Part shown: positions 1 to 8,836 of the stretch, one piece after another | Numbering within the stretch: position 1 is the stretch's first letter | Layout of the letters: each line of letters opens with the position of its first letter | From: an uncultured bacterium | GTDB taxonomy: Bacteria > Verrucomicrobiota > Kiritimatiellia > PWTM01 | Reading direction: 5' to 3' | Length of the DNA stretch: 62,639 nt | Assembly: GCA_937139365.1 (NCBI GenBank) | Contig: CAKZPT010000014.1 | Location: 1-62,639, forward strand | The notes under the pieces: generated by a model | Database searches by the model: none | The model's input: only the letters and a program-made list of their open reading frames with translations | What the model was told of the DNA's origin: nothing | Made by a program: the position numbers and the translations under genes

Positions 1-384
1 GTTGGGCATCGCCCTCACCACGCGCGGTGCGCCGCCCAGACGCTCCTCGATCCGCGCCGTCGGCACCCCCGCCGCCACGCTCACCACCGTCACCGCCGGC
101 TCGATCGCCCCCCGGATGCTGTCCAGCGCCGCGCCCATCGCTTGGGGCTTCACCGCCAGCACGATCACGGCGGCCCCCCGCACCGCCGCCGCGTTGTCCG
201 TTCCGCCGACCACCCCCAGTTCGCGCCCGAACCACACCGCCCGCTCCGGACGGACGTCGCTCACCCGCATCGCCGAGGCCGGCATCCCCGTCCGCAACAG
301 CGCCCGGATCAGCGCCTCGGCCATGTTGCCCGCCCCGATCCATGCGATCGGGTCCATCCCCAGCGCCTCGCCGTCCATCCTCAT
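1..384 (-). CDS. proC: Pyrroline-5-carboxylate reductase, N-terminal part (cut by window edge)
   Basis: Cytoplasmic enzyme that reduces 1-pyrroline-5-carboxylate to proline with NAD(P)H, the last step of proline synthesis. The 128 visible codons hold the Rossmann start (AWIGAGNMAEALIRALL), the cofactor-binding VLAVKPQ motif and the SVAAGVPTARIEERLG segment typical of ProC; the catalytic C-terminal half lies beyond the left edge. The start at 384 is chosen because its ATG overlaps the TGA of the upstream yggS (ATGA) and a GGAGG ribosome site sits just before it. The yggS-proC order is a widespread bacterial pairing, which supports both calls. The protein cannot be judged for completeness here. 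Confidence 0.9.
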   Translation of the reverse strand, partial: MRMDGEALGMDPIAWIGAGNMAEALIRALLRTGMPASAMRVSDVRPERAVWFGRELGVVGGTDNAAAVRGAAVIVLAVKPQAMGAALDSIRGAIEPAVTVVSVAAGVPTARIEERLGGAPRVVRAMPN

Positions 385-1112
385 GGAGCCTCCTCCGCTC
401 CCTCCGACGGCCGCCACGGACGGCCGCGCGGGCCGAAAATGTCCGTGCCGATCCGGACCATCGTCGCGCCCTCCGAAATCGCCACCTCGAAATCGCCCGA
501 CATCCCCATGGACAACTCCGGCAGCGCCGCCTCCCGATCGCCTGCGCACCGGTCGCGCAACTCGCGCAAGGCACGAAAGAACGGCCGGGACGCCTCGGGG
601 TCCGCGGCCCACGGCGGGATCGTCATCAATCCCACCACCTCGATGTGCCGCAGCCCGTCGGCGACCTCCAGCGCCACCGGCACCGCCGCCGGTTCGAAGC
701 CGTGCTTCGACCGCTCGCCGGAGACGTTGACCTCCAGCAGCACCCGCGGTCGCCGCCCCTCCTCCGCCGCGATGGCGTCCAGCCGGCACAGCAAGTCCAC
801 CGAATCCACCGAGTGAATGACGCTGAACAGCCGCACGGCCGGGCGCGCCTTGTTCGACTGGAGATGCCCGACCAGGTGCCAGTCCAGGTGCGAGGGGCAG
901 AGGGGGATCTTCGCTGCGGCCTCCTGCACCCGGTTCTCGCCGAACACCCGCAGCCCGCACGCGGCCGCCGCCGCCACCGCTTCTGGCGGATGCGTCTTGG
1001 CAACCGCCACCACCCTCACCGAGTCTGGCGCGCGCCCCGCCGAGGCGCACGCCGCAGCGATCCGGCGGCGGACTCGCTCGACACGCTCCTCTATGGAATT
1101 CGAGGCGTCCAT
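381..1112 (-). CDS. yggS: YggS/PROSC-family PLP-binding protein
   Basis: Single-domain alanine-racemase-N barrel protein of 243 residues that binds pyridoxal phosphate and helps keep PLP homeostasis; it has no known substrate turnover. Family marks in order: VVAVAKTHP with the PLP lysine, VFGENRVQEA, WHLVGHLQSNK, LEVNVSGERSKHGF, GLMTIPP, LSMGMSGDFEVAI and VRIGTDIFGPR, which is the whole family from end to end. ATG at 1112 gives the usual N-terminus; an in-frame ATG at 1133 would add seven residues (MRRLNSR) and cannot be excluded, since neither has a strong ribosome site. The gene overlaps proC by four bases and is the first gene of that operon. Confidence 0.93.
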   Translation of the reverse strand: MDASNSIEERVERVRRRIAAACASAGRAPDSVRVVAVAKTHPPEAVAAAAACGLRVFGENRVQEAAAKIPLCPSHLDWHLVGHLQSNKARPAVRLFSVIHSVDSVDLLCRLDAIAAEEGRRPRVLLEVNVSGERSKHGFEPAAVPVALEVADGLRHIEVVGLMTIPPWAADPEASRPFFRALRELRDRCAGDREAALPELSMGMSGDFEVAISEGATMVRIGTDIFGPRGRPWRPSEGAEEAP

Positions 1113-1151
1113 CCTGGAATTCAGCCGACGCATTCGCGCCGGCCGGCGGCT

Positions 1152-1180
1152 ATGCTCGATATCGCCGCCGGCGATGTCAA
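1152..1180 (-). promoter_or_regulatory. Candidate promoter for yggS-proC
   Basis: On the minus strand there is a perfect TTGACA (1180-1175) followed after 17 bp by a poor -10 match, GAGCAT. It lies 20-40 bp before the possible yggS starts. The -35 match is exact but the -10 is weak, so this is a tentative call. It would fire divergently from the promoter at 1229. Confidence 0.35.
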
Positions 1181-1228
1181 CCGCGGCCGCTGACGCCAGG
1201 TGGGCTTCCACGGACTGCCCCCCTCGCG

Positions 1229-1234
1229 TATAGT
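1229..1234 (+). promoter_or_regulatory. -10 box of a likely leaderless promoter
   Basis: TATAGT lies exactly six bases before the GTG start at 1241, so transcription would begin at or next to the start codon. No ribosome site separates them and the -35 region (near 1206) is a poor match. The arrangement recurs before several other genes in this window. Confidence 0.5.
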
Positions 1235-1240
1235 GTCCTT

Positions 1241-3439
1241 GTGAGGCGCGGCTCCGTCACCCTCGCGGCCGCGGCCCTTGGCGTCGTCGGCCTCGTCGTA
1301 TGGGCGGCGGTGTTCCACAACGTGGAGGTGTCGCCGCCGGGGCGGGTGCGCCTGCGCTGGTCGGGCGTCACGGGGGAGGTCCACCACATCCAGCGCACCT
1401 TCGATTTGGGCCACCCCTTCTCCACGATCGCCGCCCACGTGCCCGCCGAGCCGCCGGAGAACGAGTTCGTAGACGACGCCGGTGACCCTCCGCGCGTGTT
1501 TTACCGCACGGTGGCCGATCCCGAAGCGCTCTCCTGGATGCAGCATGCGCACGATGCGCAGCGCACCGGCTACGCGCCGCGGGCCCCGCCGCATCCGTGG
1601 CGATGGGCGTGGCAATGGAACGGGTCCGACGCGACGGGCGGAGTGGCGGCCGGCAAGATCGCGCTGCCGCGCAACGTCCAGCCGATCCTCGGCGGAGGCC
1701 GGGTGTACGTCGCGCGCGGCGCCACGGGCATCACCGCGCTGGACGAGGTCACTGGCGCGCCGCTGTGGACCGCCAGCCCCGGCGGGGCCATCAACTCCTC
1801 GCCCGCGTACGATCCCGAACGGCCGGCGCTGTTCGTCGTCTCGGCCAACGGGCGGTTGTACCGCCTCAATCCGACGAACGGCGCGACCACCGGCTCCGTC
1901 CTCATCGGCCAGGGCAGTTCGCTTCCCCTGCCGCCCGCGCGCATTCGCAACCGGGTGTGGGTTTCGATGGGCCGGAACGTGGCGGCGGTGAATCCCGACA
2001 CGTTGGAGATTGTCTGGAGCTACAACGCCGGAGCCGCGGTGCACACGCCGCCGGCCTATTCCGGCTCGCGCGACTGCGTGGTGGTATGCACCGAGGACCT
2101 CTTCGTCCACGCCATCCGCAACCGCAATGGCACGCGCCTCTGGCGGGTGAAACCGAGCGTGCACCAACCCGACGAAGACCATTCGTACGCGAACGGCTGG
2201 CCGGCGATCGCCGAGCGGTATGGTCTGGTCCTGGTGCGGCAGCGCATCCATTGGGACTACCTTTGGAACGACGCGTTCGGCGTGCCGAACAACGCGGCCA
2301 TTCGCGCCGCCCTGAACGCGAGCCCAGAATTGCGCTGCCATTTCGCCCTGCGCCTGGACGACGGCGCCGTGGCGTTCGACATCAACAACGGCCTCGGAGG
2401 CTTCGGCGACGGCGGCTACATGCCCATCGGCTCGATGCCGGTCATCCGCACTTTCCCCGACGGCTCGCAGGTGGCCCTGAACGCCGTTCGCGGCGACCCC
2501 CGTTACGACGCGCGTTGGGATTCGCACTTCGGCGAGATCATGCTCTCCGCCGACACCGTGCCCGGCCTGCAACCCGGCGACGTGCGCTGGACCCGCCACG
2601 GCAACGGACCTTCGGACGACGATTTTCTGCTCACCGATGAGCAGCCGTTCATCTCCGCCGCCGGCGATTACCTTTTCGGCAACCATTGGCTGGTCACGTA
2701 CGCCCTCCGCGTGACCGATCGCGGTCCGGCGCGCGGCTCTTTCGCCAACAAGATCGAGACCGCCAATCTCTCGTGGTTCATCGTTTCCCAGGGCGCGTGC
2801 GGCCCGTGCGGATTCTCGCCCACGCACTATTGCGCCGCCGGCCTTTACGAAGACCCGTCCTGCTCACGGCGGTATGCGGGCGGGTTTTACGTCTGCTACA
2901 ACCAGGGCGAAATCCATGACGCATACTGGACCGAATACGGCTGCGTCGTGGCCACGCCCGAACGGCTGATCGTGCGCGACACGACGGGCGCCATTTTCTG
3001 CCTCGTCAGCGGCAACCCGAACAACACGCCGCCCGCCGGCATGGGTGGCGGTTCGGCGGGGCAGGGAGACGTCGCCTTCGTCATGCCAACGGCCGCACCG
3101 GCGTCCGCGTTCGAGCCCACGGCGACAATATCGACGGCGGACAGGGAAACGGACGTTGAGGCGGTTCGCGAAGGCGCGTTGGCCTATGTGTTCAACAACG
3201 GCAAGGCCATTTTGCTCTCCTTTGAGTTTCCCCATCAGGGCCACTTCAAGGCGCTCATCCGCGAACCCTTCTGGCCGCTTTTTGACGGGCTTGGAGTGGA
3301 ACTCGGCCGCAACCGGGCGACTCCATATACGGAAGGGACGCGAGTCCGTGTGCGGGGCGTGCTGAAACGCTATCAGGGCGATCCCGCCATCTACGTGGAA
3401 TCGCCGGCACAGATCGAGATCTTGCCAAGGTCGACATGA
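1241..3439 (+). CDS. Secreted or membrane-anchored PQQ-type beta-propeller protein with C-terminal OB-like domain
   Basis: A protein of 732 residues. Residues 6-24 form one hydrophobic segment (signal anchor or uncleaved signal). From about residue 97 the chain reads like PQQ-enzyme propeller repeats: MQHAHDAQRTGYAP, then GGRVYVARGATGITALDEVTG and SANGRLYRLNPTNG blades. Cysteine-rich stretches occur near residues 515-560. The last 45 residues (GTRVRVRGVLKRYQGDPAIY) resemble an OB-fold of the nucleic-acid-binding or cytochrome-related kind. The start is GTG, six bases after a TATAGT box. The stop overlaps the next gene (ATGA), so the two are cotranscribed and probably act together outside the cytoplasm on a polysaccharide. 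No catalytic residues are recognised; it could be a structural propeller rather than a quinoprotein dehydrogenase. Confidence 0.65.
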   Translation: MRRGSVTLAAAALGVVGLVVWAAVFHNVEVSPPGRVRLRWSGVTGEVHHIQRTFDLGHPFSTIAAHVPAEPPENEFVDDAGDPPRVFYRTVADPEALSWMQHAHDAQRTGYAPRAPPHPWRWAWQWNGSDATGGVAAGKIALPRNVQPILGGGRVYVARGATGITALDEVTGAPLWTASPGGAINSSPAYDPERPALFVVSANGRLYRLNPTNGATTGSVLIGQGSSLPLPPARIRNRVWVSMGRNVAAVNPDTLEIVWSYNAGAAVHTPPAYSGSRDCVVVCTEDLFVHAIRNRNGTRLWRVKPSVHQPDEDHSYANGWPAIAERYGLVLVRQRIHWDYLWNDAFGVPNNAAIRAALNASPELRCHFALRLDDGAVAFDINNGLGGFGDGGYMPIGSMPVIRTFPDGSQVALNAVRGDPRYDARWDSHFGEIMLSADTVPGLQPGDVRWTRHGNGPSDDDFLLTDEQPFISAAGDYLFGNHWLVTYALRVTDRGPARGSFANKIETANLSWFIVSQGACGPCGFSPTHYCAAGLYEDPSCSRRYAGGFYVCYNQGEIHDAYWTEYGCVVATPERLIVRDTTGAIFCLVSGNPNNTPPAGMGGGSAGQGDVAFVMPTAAPASAFEPTATISTADRETDVEAVREGALAYVFNNGKAILLSFEFPHQGHFKALIREPFWPLFDGLGVELGRNRATPYTEGTRVRVRGVLKRYQGDPAIYVESPAQIEILPRST

Positions 3440-6400
3440 AACCCGCCGTTCAGCGGTCACATCGCCACGGCCATCGTCGCCGGTGGATGGCGCTGGCGGT
3501 TGCGTGTTGCGTGCTCCCATGCGCCTCGGTGCGGGCACAGAATCTCCTCGGCAATCCGGGATTCGAAAGCGGAGTCTTGAGCCCCTGGACCGTCGCAGAG
3601 GGCAGCCCGACGATCGTTTCGGAAGGCGCTCGGAGCGGCACGAGAGCCGCGCGCCTGCCCAACGCCCGCCTGCGCCAGGGATGGATCACCGTCGTGCCCG
3701 GCCGCTCCTACAAAGCTTTTGCCTGGGTGCGCATCGTCTCCGAAAGCGGCCATGACTGGGGCGGATCGTATGTCTCGGTGATGGACTCGAACTGGCGGAC
3801 GCTGGGCACGACCGAGACGCTCCTGCGCGCAACGCACGGCGGGGAGTGGTTCAAGGTGGCGTTCCGCTTTACGGCCACCACGCCGAGCGTCCTGTTCGAG
3901 GTTGGCTATTTCGGCGGCAGTGGCCGCACGCAGGTGCTGCTCGTGGACGACTGCGCGCTGCTCGAGGCCGGCGGCGCGAATCAGCCGCCGCAGATCGGGG
4001 TCTCGCTCACCCCGACCCATATCACCGCACCCGCGACGCAGGGGTATCAGCTCCTGGGCGACGATCCCGACGGAGCGATCGTTCGCGTTGTCTGGGAATT
4101 CGGCGACGGCACGCGCGCCTTCGGGTGGAGCGGGACGCGACACGTCGGCGTTCCCGGCGGATTCACGGGCCGCGTGACGGCACTGGACGACGAAGGCGCG
4201 GTCGCGCACCACGAGTTTACGTGGAACGCCACGCGAACCGGTTGGCCGCAGGTGACCATCGTCACCGGACCTGGAGAGGGGGCCACGGTCAGCACGCCGA
4301 CCCTGGAGATCGGCGGCACCTCGAGTGGCGCCACCCAGGTGGTGGTGAGCACCGATCGAGCGTTTTGGGGCGAGGCCACCGGGACGGCCTCGTGGAATGC
4401 CCAGGTGCGCCTCGCGGCCGGATGGAATCGCATTACCGTGCAGGCGCGCGCGGCCTCGGGCGCGCTGGACACGGCCACGCGCCGTGTTCGGTATGTGCCG
4501 GCGGGCACGTTCCGCATCGGCGGCCTCACGGCGCCGGCCGCCGTCCAGCGTTGGGACCCGTTGGAGATTTCATTCGAACTCGAAAACTCCGCGGCCACGC
4601 ATCCGCAATTCCCTTACGATCCCGCCCCGCCGCCGGGACTGGGGTGGGTGGATGGCGTGAGCGTAGAGGGCCTGTTCACGCCGGACAACTGGCGCACGGT
4701 CTATCGTCGTCCGGCCTTTTTGTTTCAGCCGTACCAGCGCGATCTGCGCGGCGGCGAGGAGTGGCTGTATCCGTCGGGCCCGCCTCGCTGGCAGGTGCGA
4801 TTCGCGCCGCCGCAGCTCGGCGAATGGAAATACCGCATCGAGGCGAGGGAGGCGCGCGGCACAGCCGCCTCGGAGGAGAGAAGCTTCACCGTCACCTCGC
4901 CGACGCGCCCCACCAACCGCGGGCCGGTGCGCGTCTCGCCCACGGACCCGCGTTACTTCGAATTCGCCGACGGCTCCACATTCCTGGGCGGCGGCCACGG
5001 CATCGGATTTGCCGATCATCTCTATTCGTACGATGCCGTCGCCAAGTTCGATGCCATCGGCGCGGGCAATCAACATTTCTTCCGCTGGTGGATCTCCGGC
5101 CACCTGTGGGGCTCGGCCTGGCAGCCGTGGGCGTCGCGCACCCTGCCCTACGAGGGCACCGTACCCCCGACCGGTCTCACGGTCGACGCCGCCTACGCCG
5201 ACGGGCTGGCGGCCTGGCGGCTGGACGCCGCCAACCCGATTCTCTTTCAAGGGTTCATGAGCGAGCGCGCGGCGTTGATTCCGGGGCGCACCTACGAGGT
5301 GCTGATTCGCTGGTGCACCCGCAACGTCTCCGGGCCGGCCGTCTCGGGGCGGCCTTTCGGCGTATGCGTGAAACGCACCGGCTGGCCCGAGCCGGGCGAA
5401 ACGCACCCCATTCCCGCCACGGTCTCGCACGTCAACGGCGACACGCCGTGGCACGTCGCGCGCGGCACGTTCGTCGCTTCCGATCATCTGCTCGAGAATT
5501 TTGCGATGATCCTCGAGAACACGACCGGCGGCGTGGCGTATGTGGACGAGTGCATCGTACGCGAGGTGGCGCCCGACGGCACGCGCGGCCCGAATCTGCT
5601 GCGGACGCCCCGTGCGAATTCGCACGCCACGTTCGACCCGCGGCGCGGTGCGGGCCTCGATGCGATCCTTCGCGAAGCCAACGACCGCGGTCTCTATTTC
5701 AAGCTGGTGATCAGCGAAAAAGCGGAATACCTGCTCAACCGCTTCGCGCCCACGGGACTGCCCGATCCGCACGGCAACTACTTCAACGAAGGGCCGGGCT
5801 CGCCCACGTGGTGGTTGCACGCGGCGTACTGGCGTCACCTCTTCGCCCGCTACGGCGCGTTTCGCTCGGTGCATTCATGGGAACTCGTCAACGAAGAAGC
5901 GCCGGGCTTCGGCGACCACTTCCGGCTCACGGCCGAGCTTGCCCGGCAGGCCGCGGCGGACGGCAATCCCCATCCCGCCTCCACCTCCACGTGGGCCAGC
6001 CTGGCGGAAGGGGCGTGGAAACACCCGGAGAGCGCCGCCATCTCCTACGCGGACTTCCACTGCTACGTCCACGGCACCGGTTGGATCGAACCCCGCGCAG
6101 AACTCGCGGCCGACTCTGCGCGCTTTTTTGTCGAGTACGACCGCGCCGCCGCCGCGGCCGGATTCGGGAAACCCGTCGTCTGGGGCGAAATGGGCATCGA
6201 TGCCGGCGCCGGCTCCACCGACGACGAAGAACCGCGCCTGGCGCAGGACGCGCAGGGCATCTGGCTGCACAAAATCCTCTGGGCGCGCTGCGGCCCCGGC
6301 GGCGTTTATCCGTTGTATTGGTGGACCGACAACATCTTCAACCGCGCGCTTCACCCCCGTTTCGGAGCCTGGCATCGCTTCATGGCGGGCGTTCCGCTGT

Positions 6401-7143
6401 CCAACGGCCACTACCGAGACGCCCAGGCTACGGCCTCGCATCCCGACATCCGCGTGCTCGGCCAGAAAGACATCCAGAACGGCCGCGCCCATCTGTGGAT
6501 CGATCACCGCGGCCACACCTGGCGCAGGGTAGTGGATGGACAGGCGGCCACACCACGCAATGCCGACATTGCCGTGACGTTGCCGGGTGGCCGGCGTGGA
6601 TATCGGGTCGAATGGTGGGACACGCAGGCCGGCGCGCTCCTTCGGGTGGAGCACCGGATGGCCGACGGGGCCGGTGTACTCCGGTTCGCCGTCAGCGGCC
6701 TCGCCACGGACACGGCTGTAAAAATCGATCCGTTGCCTCCCATTCAGTCGTGGCGGCTCGACCGTTTTGGCACGATCGAAAACGCCGGGCCCGCCGCAAA
6801 CGAGGCCGATCCGGACAGCGACAGGATGGTCAACCTCTGGGAGTATGCGTGGGGGGCTGATCCGTTAACGCCGGATGCCGGACGGCTTCATCCGCCCGGC
6901 CTGGCGATTGGAGAAGCCGGAGGCTACTTCACGCTCACATACAGACACTCCAAGCAGGCCACCGACCTCGACCTGGTGGTGGAGGCCTGCTCCTCACTGA
7001 CGGTCGGCGACTGGTCGTCGCAGGGGTTAGTGGAGATCAGCCGCGCGGACGCAGGCGAGGTGTGGCTCGTAACCGTCCGCGACGCCGTGCGCATGGCGGA
7101 TCACGTCAGCCGCTTCCTACGGCTGGTCGCGTCAAGTTGGTGA
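3436..7143 (+). CDS. Large secreted clan GH-A glycoside hydrolase with DUF5060-like and PKD-like modules
   Basis: A multidomain secreted glycosidase of 1235 residues. Order: signal peptide (about 1-34), carbohydrate-binding-like module starting NLLGNPGFESG (to about 177), a PKD-like module (about 180-265), an Ig-like linker, a DUF5060-type module (about 355-480), then a TIM barrel. The barrel carries ELVNEEAPGFG with the likely acid/base Glu820 and VVWGEMGID with the likely nucleophile Glu918, the spacing expected for clan GH-A. A second binding-like module is inserted near 590-720. The C-terminus has the ADPDSD...NLWEYAWGADP tail common on exported PVC-phylum proteins. It overlaps the propeller gene by four bases. 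The substrate cannot be told from sequence alone; endo-acting beta-glycanase is the likeliest class. Confidence 0.75.
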   Translation: MKPAVQRSHRHGHRRRWMALAVACCVLPCASVRAQNLLGNPGFESGVLSPWTVAEGSPTIVSEGARSGTRAARLPNARLRQGWITVVPGRSYKAFAWVRIVSESGHDWGGSYVSVMDSNWRTLGTTETLLRATHGGEWFKVAFRFTATTPSVLFEVGYFGGSGRTQVLLVDDCALLEAGGANQPPQIGVSLTPTHITAPATQGYQLLGDDPDGAIVRVVWEFGDGTRAFGWSGTRHVGVPGGFTGRVTALDDEGAVAHHEFTWNATRTGWPQVTIVTGPGEGATVSTPTLEIGGTSSGATQVVVSTDRAFWGEATGTASWNAQVRLAAGWNRITVQARAASGALDTATRRVRYVPAGTFRIGGLTAPAAVQRWDPLEISFELENSAATHPQFPYDPAPPPGLGWVDGVSVEGLFTPDNWRTVYRRPAFLFQPYQRDLRGGEEWLYPSGPPRWQVRFAPPQLGEWKYRIEAREARGTAASEERSFTVTSPTRPTNRGPVRVSPTDPRYFEFADGSTFLGGGHGIGFADHLYSYDAVAKFDAIGAGNQHFFRWWISGHLWGSAWQPWASRTLPYEGTVPPTGLTVDAAYADGLAAWRLDAANPILFQGFMSERAALIPGRTYEVLIRWCTRNVSGPAVSGRPFGVCVKRTGWPEPGETHPIPATVSHVNGDTPWHVARGTFVASDHLLENFAMILENTTGGVAYVDECIVREVAPDGTRGPNLLRTPRANSHATFDPRRGAGLDAILREANDRGLYFKLVISEKAEYLLNRFAPTGLPDPHGNYFNEGPGSPTWWLHAAYWRHLFARYGAFRSVHSWELVNEEAPGFGDHFRLTAELARQAAADGNPHPASTSTWASLAEGAWKHPESAAISYADFHCYVHGTGWIEPRAELAADSARFFVEYDRAAAAAGFGKPVVWGEMGIDAGAGSTDDEEPRLAQDAQGIWLHKILWARCGPGGVYPLYWWTDNIFNRALHPRFGAWHRFMAGVPLSNGHYRDAQATASHPDIRVLGQKDIQNGRAHLWIDHRGHTWRRVVDGQAATPRNADIAVTLPGGRRGYRVEWWDTQAGALLRVEHRMADGAGVLRFAVSGLATDTAVKIDPLPPIQSWRLDRFGTIENAGPAANEADPDSDRMVNLWEYAWGADPLTPDAGRLHPPGLAIGEAGGYFTLTYRHSKQATDLDLVVEACSSLTVGDWSSQGLVEISRADAGEVWLVTVRDAVRMADHVSRFLRLVASSW

Positions 7144-7449
7144 GCGCAGATCCCGGTATCGAGATCGCCTCCCCAGAGCGCCGGCACGGATGGGGTGACG
7201 CCCCCCATGGCCTTTGGCCCCCCACACTTTGAACACCGTAAAGCGCCCGGTCCCACACGGACCATCGTCTTCGGCAGGCTGGCGCAAAGAGCCGGAGGTT
7301 TGGCCTCCGAAGTCATCTCGACCGTTCGTTCGGCGGCGGACGGAGGGCGCGTTCGACGCCAGCCTTAATCAAGCCAGATTCGGTGGGAGGCGCGGTCAAC
7401 GACCCTGGTCGCCACGAGGACCGTAAACGTGGCCGTGAAGGCCTAAGCA
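7144..7449. other. Intergenic stretch with one hairpin
   Basis: No convincing gene on either strand. The only structure seen is a hairpin at 7293-7309 (CGGAGG, loop TTTGG, CCTCCG). It has no T-run after it, so it is at best a weak terminator for the glycosidase gene. Confidence 0.4.
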
Positions 7450-7665
7450 GCCACGATCTTCCAATTCGGCGTTATCGTCGTTGAAAATCAAATTCTGCAC
7501 ATTGCGGTCGGCGCCGAGCGTGGTGCTGAGATTGGCGGCGCCGGGATTGTACAAGACCACAACGCCGGGAAAGCTGACTGTGTTGCCGACCCAGTTGGCT
7601 GCCGTGCCTCATGCGTCGCTGGAATCGCCGTCCGCGACGTTCGTCTGCCCGACGGGACGATCCCG
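7450..7665 (-). pseudogene. Remnant of an autotransporter-type passenger N-terminus
   Basis: Reading the minus strand downward from 7665 gives, in one frame, DGDSSDA, a TGA stop, GTAANWVGNTVSF, PGVVVLYNPGAANL, STTLGADRNVQNLIFNDDNA. The ANW...LGAD...NLIFNDD pattern is the usual opening of the beta-strand-repeat passengers that end in PEP-CTERM tails, two of which lie elsewhere in the window. There is no start, no signal peptide, an internal stop (7609-7611), and the homology ends after about 65 codons. It is therefore a decayed fragment. It sits on the 3' side of tRNA-Ser, a frequent recombination point. Confidence 0.5.
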
Positions 7666-7836
7666 GATGGCTCTACTGTCCCCATCTCGCAAGGCAGCCG
7701 CTCGGCCGGATCCCGGGTGACCTCCACATGGCGGCGCCCGGGTCCGCACGGCCCTCGAGGCAGACCCCGCTCGTGCCGGCCGCAGCTCCGCAGCGCTTAA
7801 GCCCGGCTTCGTCCTGCTGCGCTATGAAGGGAATCG

Positions 7837-7931
7837 TGGCGGAGAGGGGGGGATTCGAACCCCCGATACCGGCTTTACACCAGTATAACGGTTTAGCAAA
7901 CCGCCGCTTTCAGCCACTCAGCCACCTCTCC
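7837..7931 (-). tRNA. tRNA-Ser (anticodon GCT)
   Basis: The minus strand folds as a class II tRNA: acceptor arms GGAGAGG and CCTCTCC, D-arm region GCTGAGTGGCTGAAAG, anticodon loop with GCT in TTTGCTAAA, a long variable arm, T arm GGGGG-TTCGAAT-CCCCC, discriminator G and an encoded CCA. The 95-nt length and long variable arm fit serine. It reads AGC/AGT codons. Confidence 0.95.
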
Positions 7932-8017
7932 GCGGCGCAATCGCTGGCGCCCCTACGGTACGGGCGGGCGACAGCGTTGGCAAGCGCCGCCCCCCGTGCG
8001 TTTCGGCGGTTCAATGG

Positions 8018-8023
8018 TACGAT
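8018..8023 (+). promoter_or_regulatory. -10 box of a likely leaderless thiD promoter
   Basis: TACGAT ends six bases before the ATG at 8030, the same spacing seen before other apparently leaderless genes in the window. No good -35 is visible at the standard distance. Confidence 0.35.
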
Positions 8024-8029
8024 GTGGCC

Positions 8030-8836
8030 ATGAACACACGTCGCTCCCGCGTCCGGTCGGTCGCGTTGTCCGTCGGCGGTTCGGACAGCAGCGGCGGGGC
8101 GGGGGTGCAGGCCGACGCGAAGGTCTTTTCGATGGCCGGCCTCCACGCCGCCACCGCGCTGACCTGCATCACGGCGCAACGCCCGGGCCGGGTGAGCGGG
8201 GTTCATCCGGTTCCGCCGGAACTGGTGGAATCGCAGATCGAGGCAGCCGCGGCGTCCGGGGTGTCGGTCGTGAAGACCGGCATGTTGTTTTCTAAACCGA
8301 TCATCGCAGCCGTCGAGCGGGCGCTGCACCGACTCGGCGCCCCCGTCGTCGTGGATCCCGTGATGGTCGCCGCAGGCGGAGACCCCTTGCTGCGCCCGGA
8401 TGCGCTGGCGGCCATGCGGGCGCGCATTGTGCCCCTGGCCGCGATCGTCACGCCCAACTTGCATGAGGCCACCCTTCTGCTGGAGCGGCCGATCGGGCCC
8501 GACGACGACCTGGCGGACGTGGCCCGAGACCTGGCCGTCCGCTACGGTCGCGCGTTTCTGCTCAAGGGTGGCCACCGGCCAGGCCGCCGTATCGAGAACG
8601 TCTTCCACGACGGCCGGCGAGCGCGTCGGTTCGTGTCCCGGCGCGTCGCCGGGGTGTTCGACCACGGGGCCGGATGCCTTCTGGCGGCGGCCGTCGGCGC
8701 TGCGCTGGCGCTGGGCGCCGCGCCGGCGGAGGCGGCGGCCGTCGGCGTCCGCGCCGCCGAGGCGGCGTTCGCGGGGGCCCGCCGCGTCGGCAGGCTCCGC
8801 CTGCCCGATCTCCTCGCTGCATGGCCGCCTCCTTGA
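8030..8836 (+). CDS. thiD: Hydroxymethylpyrimidine (phosphate) kinase
   Basis: Ribokinase-fold enzyme of 268 residues that phosphorylates HMP and HMP-phosphate for thiamine synthesis in the cytoplasm. Visible family marks: SVGGSDSSGGAGVQAD near the start, VVDPVMVAAGGDPLL, IVTPNLHEA, FLLKGGH, and the anion-hole turn that is usually GTGC but here reads DHGAGC. The ATG at 8030 is chosen over an in-frame GTG at 8024 because it lies six bases from a -10-like TACGAT. The end overlaps comEC by 16 bases, so they are translationally coupled. No other thiamine gene is nearby, so a general pyridoxal/HMP kinase role is also possible. Confidence 0.85.
   Translation: MNTRRSRVRSVALSVGGSDSSGGAGVQADAKVFSMAGLHAATALTCITAQRPGRVSGVHPVPPELVESQIEAAAASGVSVVKTGMLFSKPIIAAVERALHRLGAPVVVDPVMVAAGGDPLLRPDALAAMRARIVPLAAIVTPNLHEATLLLERPIGPDDDLADVARDLAVRYGRAFLLKGGHRPGRRIENVFHDGRRARRFVSRRVAGVFDHGAGCLLAAAVGAALALGAAPAEAAAVGVRAAEAAFAGARRVGRLRLPDLLAAWPPP

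Noticed and set aside
1121-2827. Long minus-strand open frame across the propeller gene
   Set aside because: It is an antisense shadow with no domain, signal or ribosome site; the plus strand carries clear propeller repeats.
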